Origin: an uncultured archaeon
Lineage (GTDB): Archaea > Aenigmatarchaeota > Aenigmatarchaeia > GW2011-AR5
Assembly (NCBI GenBank): GCA_903825675.1
Contig: CAIKBN010000062.1
Span: 1 to 12,774, forward strand
Length of the DNA stretch: 12,774 nucleotides
Direction of reading: 5' to 3'
Shown here: positions 12,372-12,774 of the stretch, piece by piece
How the letters are laid out: each line of letters begins with the position of its first letter
Position numbering within the stretch: position 1 is the first letter of the stretch
The notes under the pieces: model-generated
What the model was told of the DNA's origin: nothing
The model's database searches: none
Seen by the model: the letters and a program-made list of their open reading frames with translations, nothing else
Position numbers and translations under genes: made by a program

Positions 12372-12749
12372 TCAATTAGGAGCATCTTTTTTAACATTAA
12401 TGAAGTAATATTTTTTCTTGCCTTCAAAATCACCTGTTAGTATTCCATCTTTTTCCAGCGCCCTTAGGCATTCGTTAACCCTGTTTCTGGAAAGGTTAAG
12501 CACCTTTCCGATTTCATCAGCATTCATTCGCTTGTCGCTGAGAAGGAATAGTATCTGGTTTTTTCTTTTCATGCCTACGCTGCTTTTGTCATCCTTGCCG
12601 AGTTTTCCCTCAAGATTATCAACCCGTATGCCCAATTCACGCAGCTGTATCAGTACTTCTTCCCTTATGTTCCTGACCCGTATATGGCTGGCTCTTCCTA
12701 TAAGATCCTTTACCCTTATCAGGTCTTCAGACACACTTATTTTTTTCAT
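12372..12749 (-). CDS. Winged-helix transcriptional regulator
   Basis: I start at the ATG ending at 12749, with GGTG (12756-12759, minus strand) six bases upstream; a GTG at 12758 is in frame but would sit inside that binding site. The product is 125 residues. Residues 1-55 are helical and charged (EDLIRVKDLIGRASHIRVRN, then VRNIREEVLIQLRELGIRVD), possibly a dimerisation or ligand part. Residues about 58-118 are a winged-helix domain: first helix NQILFLLSDK, helix-turn-helix NADEIGKVLNLSRNRVNECL, wing GILTGDFEGKKKYYFI. The fold is MarR/ArsR-like in size but not a specific match to either. The gene is followed by the repeat ORF and the third MinD. A perfect palindrome over its ribosome binding site suggests autoregulation. 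Confidence 0.83.
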   Translation of the reverse strand: MKKISVSEDLIRVKDLIGRASHIRVRNIREEVLIQLRELGIRVDNLEGKLGKDDKSSVGMKRKNQILFLLSDKRMNADEIGKVLNLSRNRVNECLRALEKDGILTGDFEGKKKYYFINVKKDAPN

Positions 12750-12752
12750 TTT

Positions 12753-12769
12753 AAACACCGAAGGTGTTT
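12753..12769 (-). promoter_or_regulatory. Palindrome over the ribosome binding site of the winged-helix gene
   Basis: AAACACC, GAA and GGTGTTT form a perfect 7-bp inverted repeat with a three-base centre. On the minus strand the downstream arm holds the GGTG binding site for the ATG at 12749. It could be a DNA operator for the regulator itself or an mRNA hairpin that hides the ribosome binding site. Confidence 0.45.
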
Positions 12770-12774
12770 GAAAG

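Overview
The window reads as AT-rich archaeal DNA, most likely from a DPANN-type or similarly small-genomed archaeon. I infer this from four things: TATA-box promoters (for example TTTATATA at 3144-3151), ribosome binding sites built on GGTG/GGTGAT, many short secreted or membrane-anchored Ig-like proteins rich in N-x-S/T sequons, and an 88-residue basic protein of a type I recall from DPANN-like genomes. No rRNA or tRNA gene is present to fix the lineage, so the placement is an inference.

Layout. Positions 1-711 hold the 3' end of a secreted protein. After a gap of about 220 bp containing an IS200/IS605-like palindrome comes a tight plus-strand run of three exported Ig-like proteins (930-3122). 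A new promoter then starts a second plus-strand operon: a 70-residue winged-helix protein (3220), a 776-residue multidomain surface protein with a C-terminal membrane anchor (3429), a MinD-type ATPase (5760), a secreted protein of about 545 residues whose 5' end carries a structured palindromic block (6511), and a small membrane-anchored Ig-like protein (8132). These genes overlap or abut by a few bases, so they are probably co-transcribed and translationally coupled. On the minus strand lie the 88-residue protein (8719) and a 440-residue protein with membrane segments at both ends (9024). Divergent from the latter is a second MinD paralogue (10631). Its 3' end overlaps tail-to-tail by 42 bp with a third MinD paralogue on the minus strand (11351). 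Upstream of that third MinD, in the same direction, are a 63-residue ORF made largely of perfect 63-bp repeats and a 125-residue winged-helix protein.

How the parts may work together (inference). At least seven predicted cell-surface proteins are interleaved with three P-loop ATPases of the MinD/ParA family and two winged-helix regulators. No MinC, MinE, pilus ATPase, secretion channel or chemotaxis gene is visible. The two largest anchored surface proteins have charged cytosolic tails, and each lies next to a MinD gene. The MinDs have basic, partly amphipathic C-termini suited to membrane binding. A membrane-positioning system for surface structures is a reasonable working idea. Two of the MinDs carry Asn where the catalytic second Asp of the DxD motif is expected. 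The third keeps that Asp but lacks a different conserved Asp, so division of labour or heterodimers are possible.

Other points: a probable one-base frameshift at the end of the 1871 gene; in-frame perfect tandem repeats near the third MinD; two candidate IS200/IS605-like palindromes; a 12-bp inverted repeat enclosing 184 bp upstream of the second MinD; and a palindrome covering the ribosome binding site of the last winged-helix gene.
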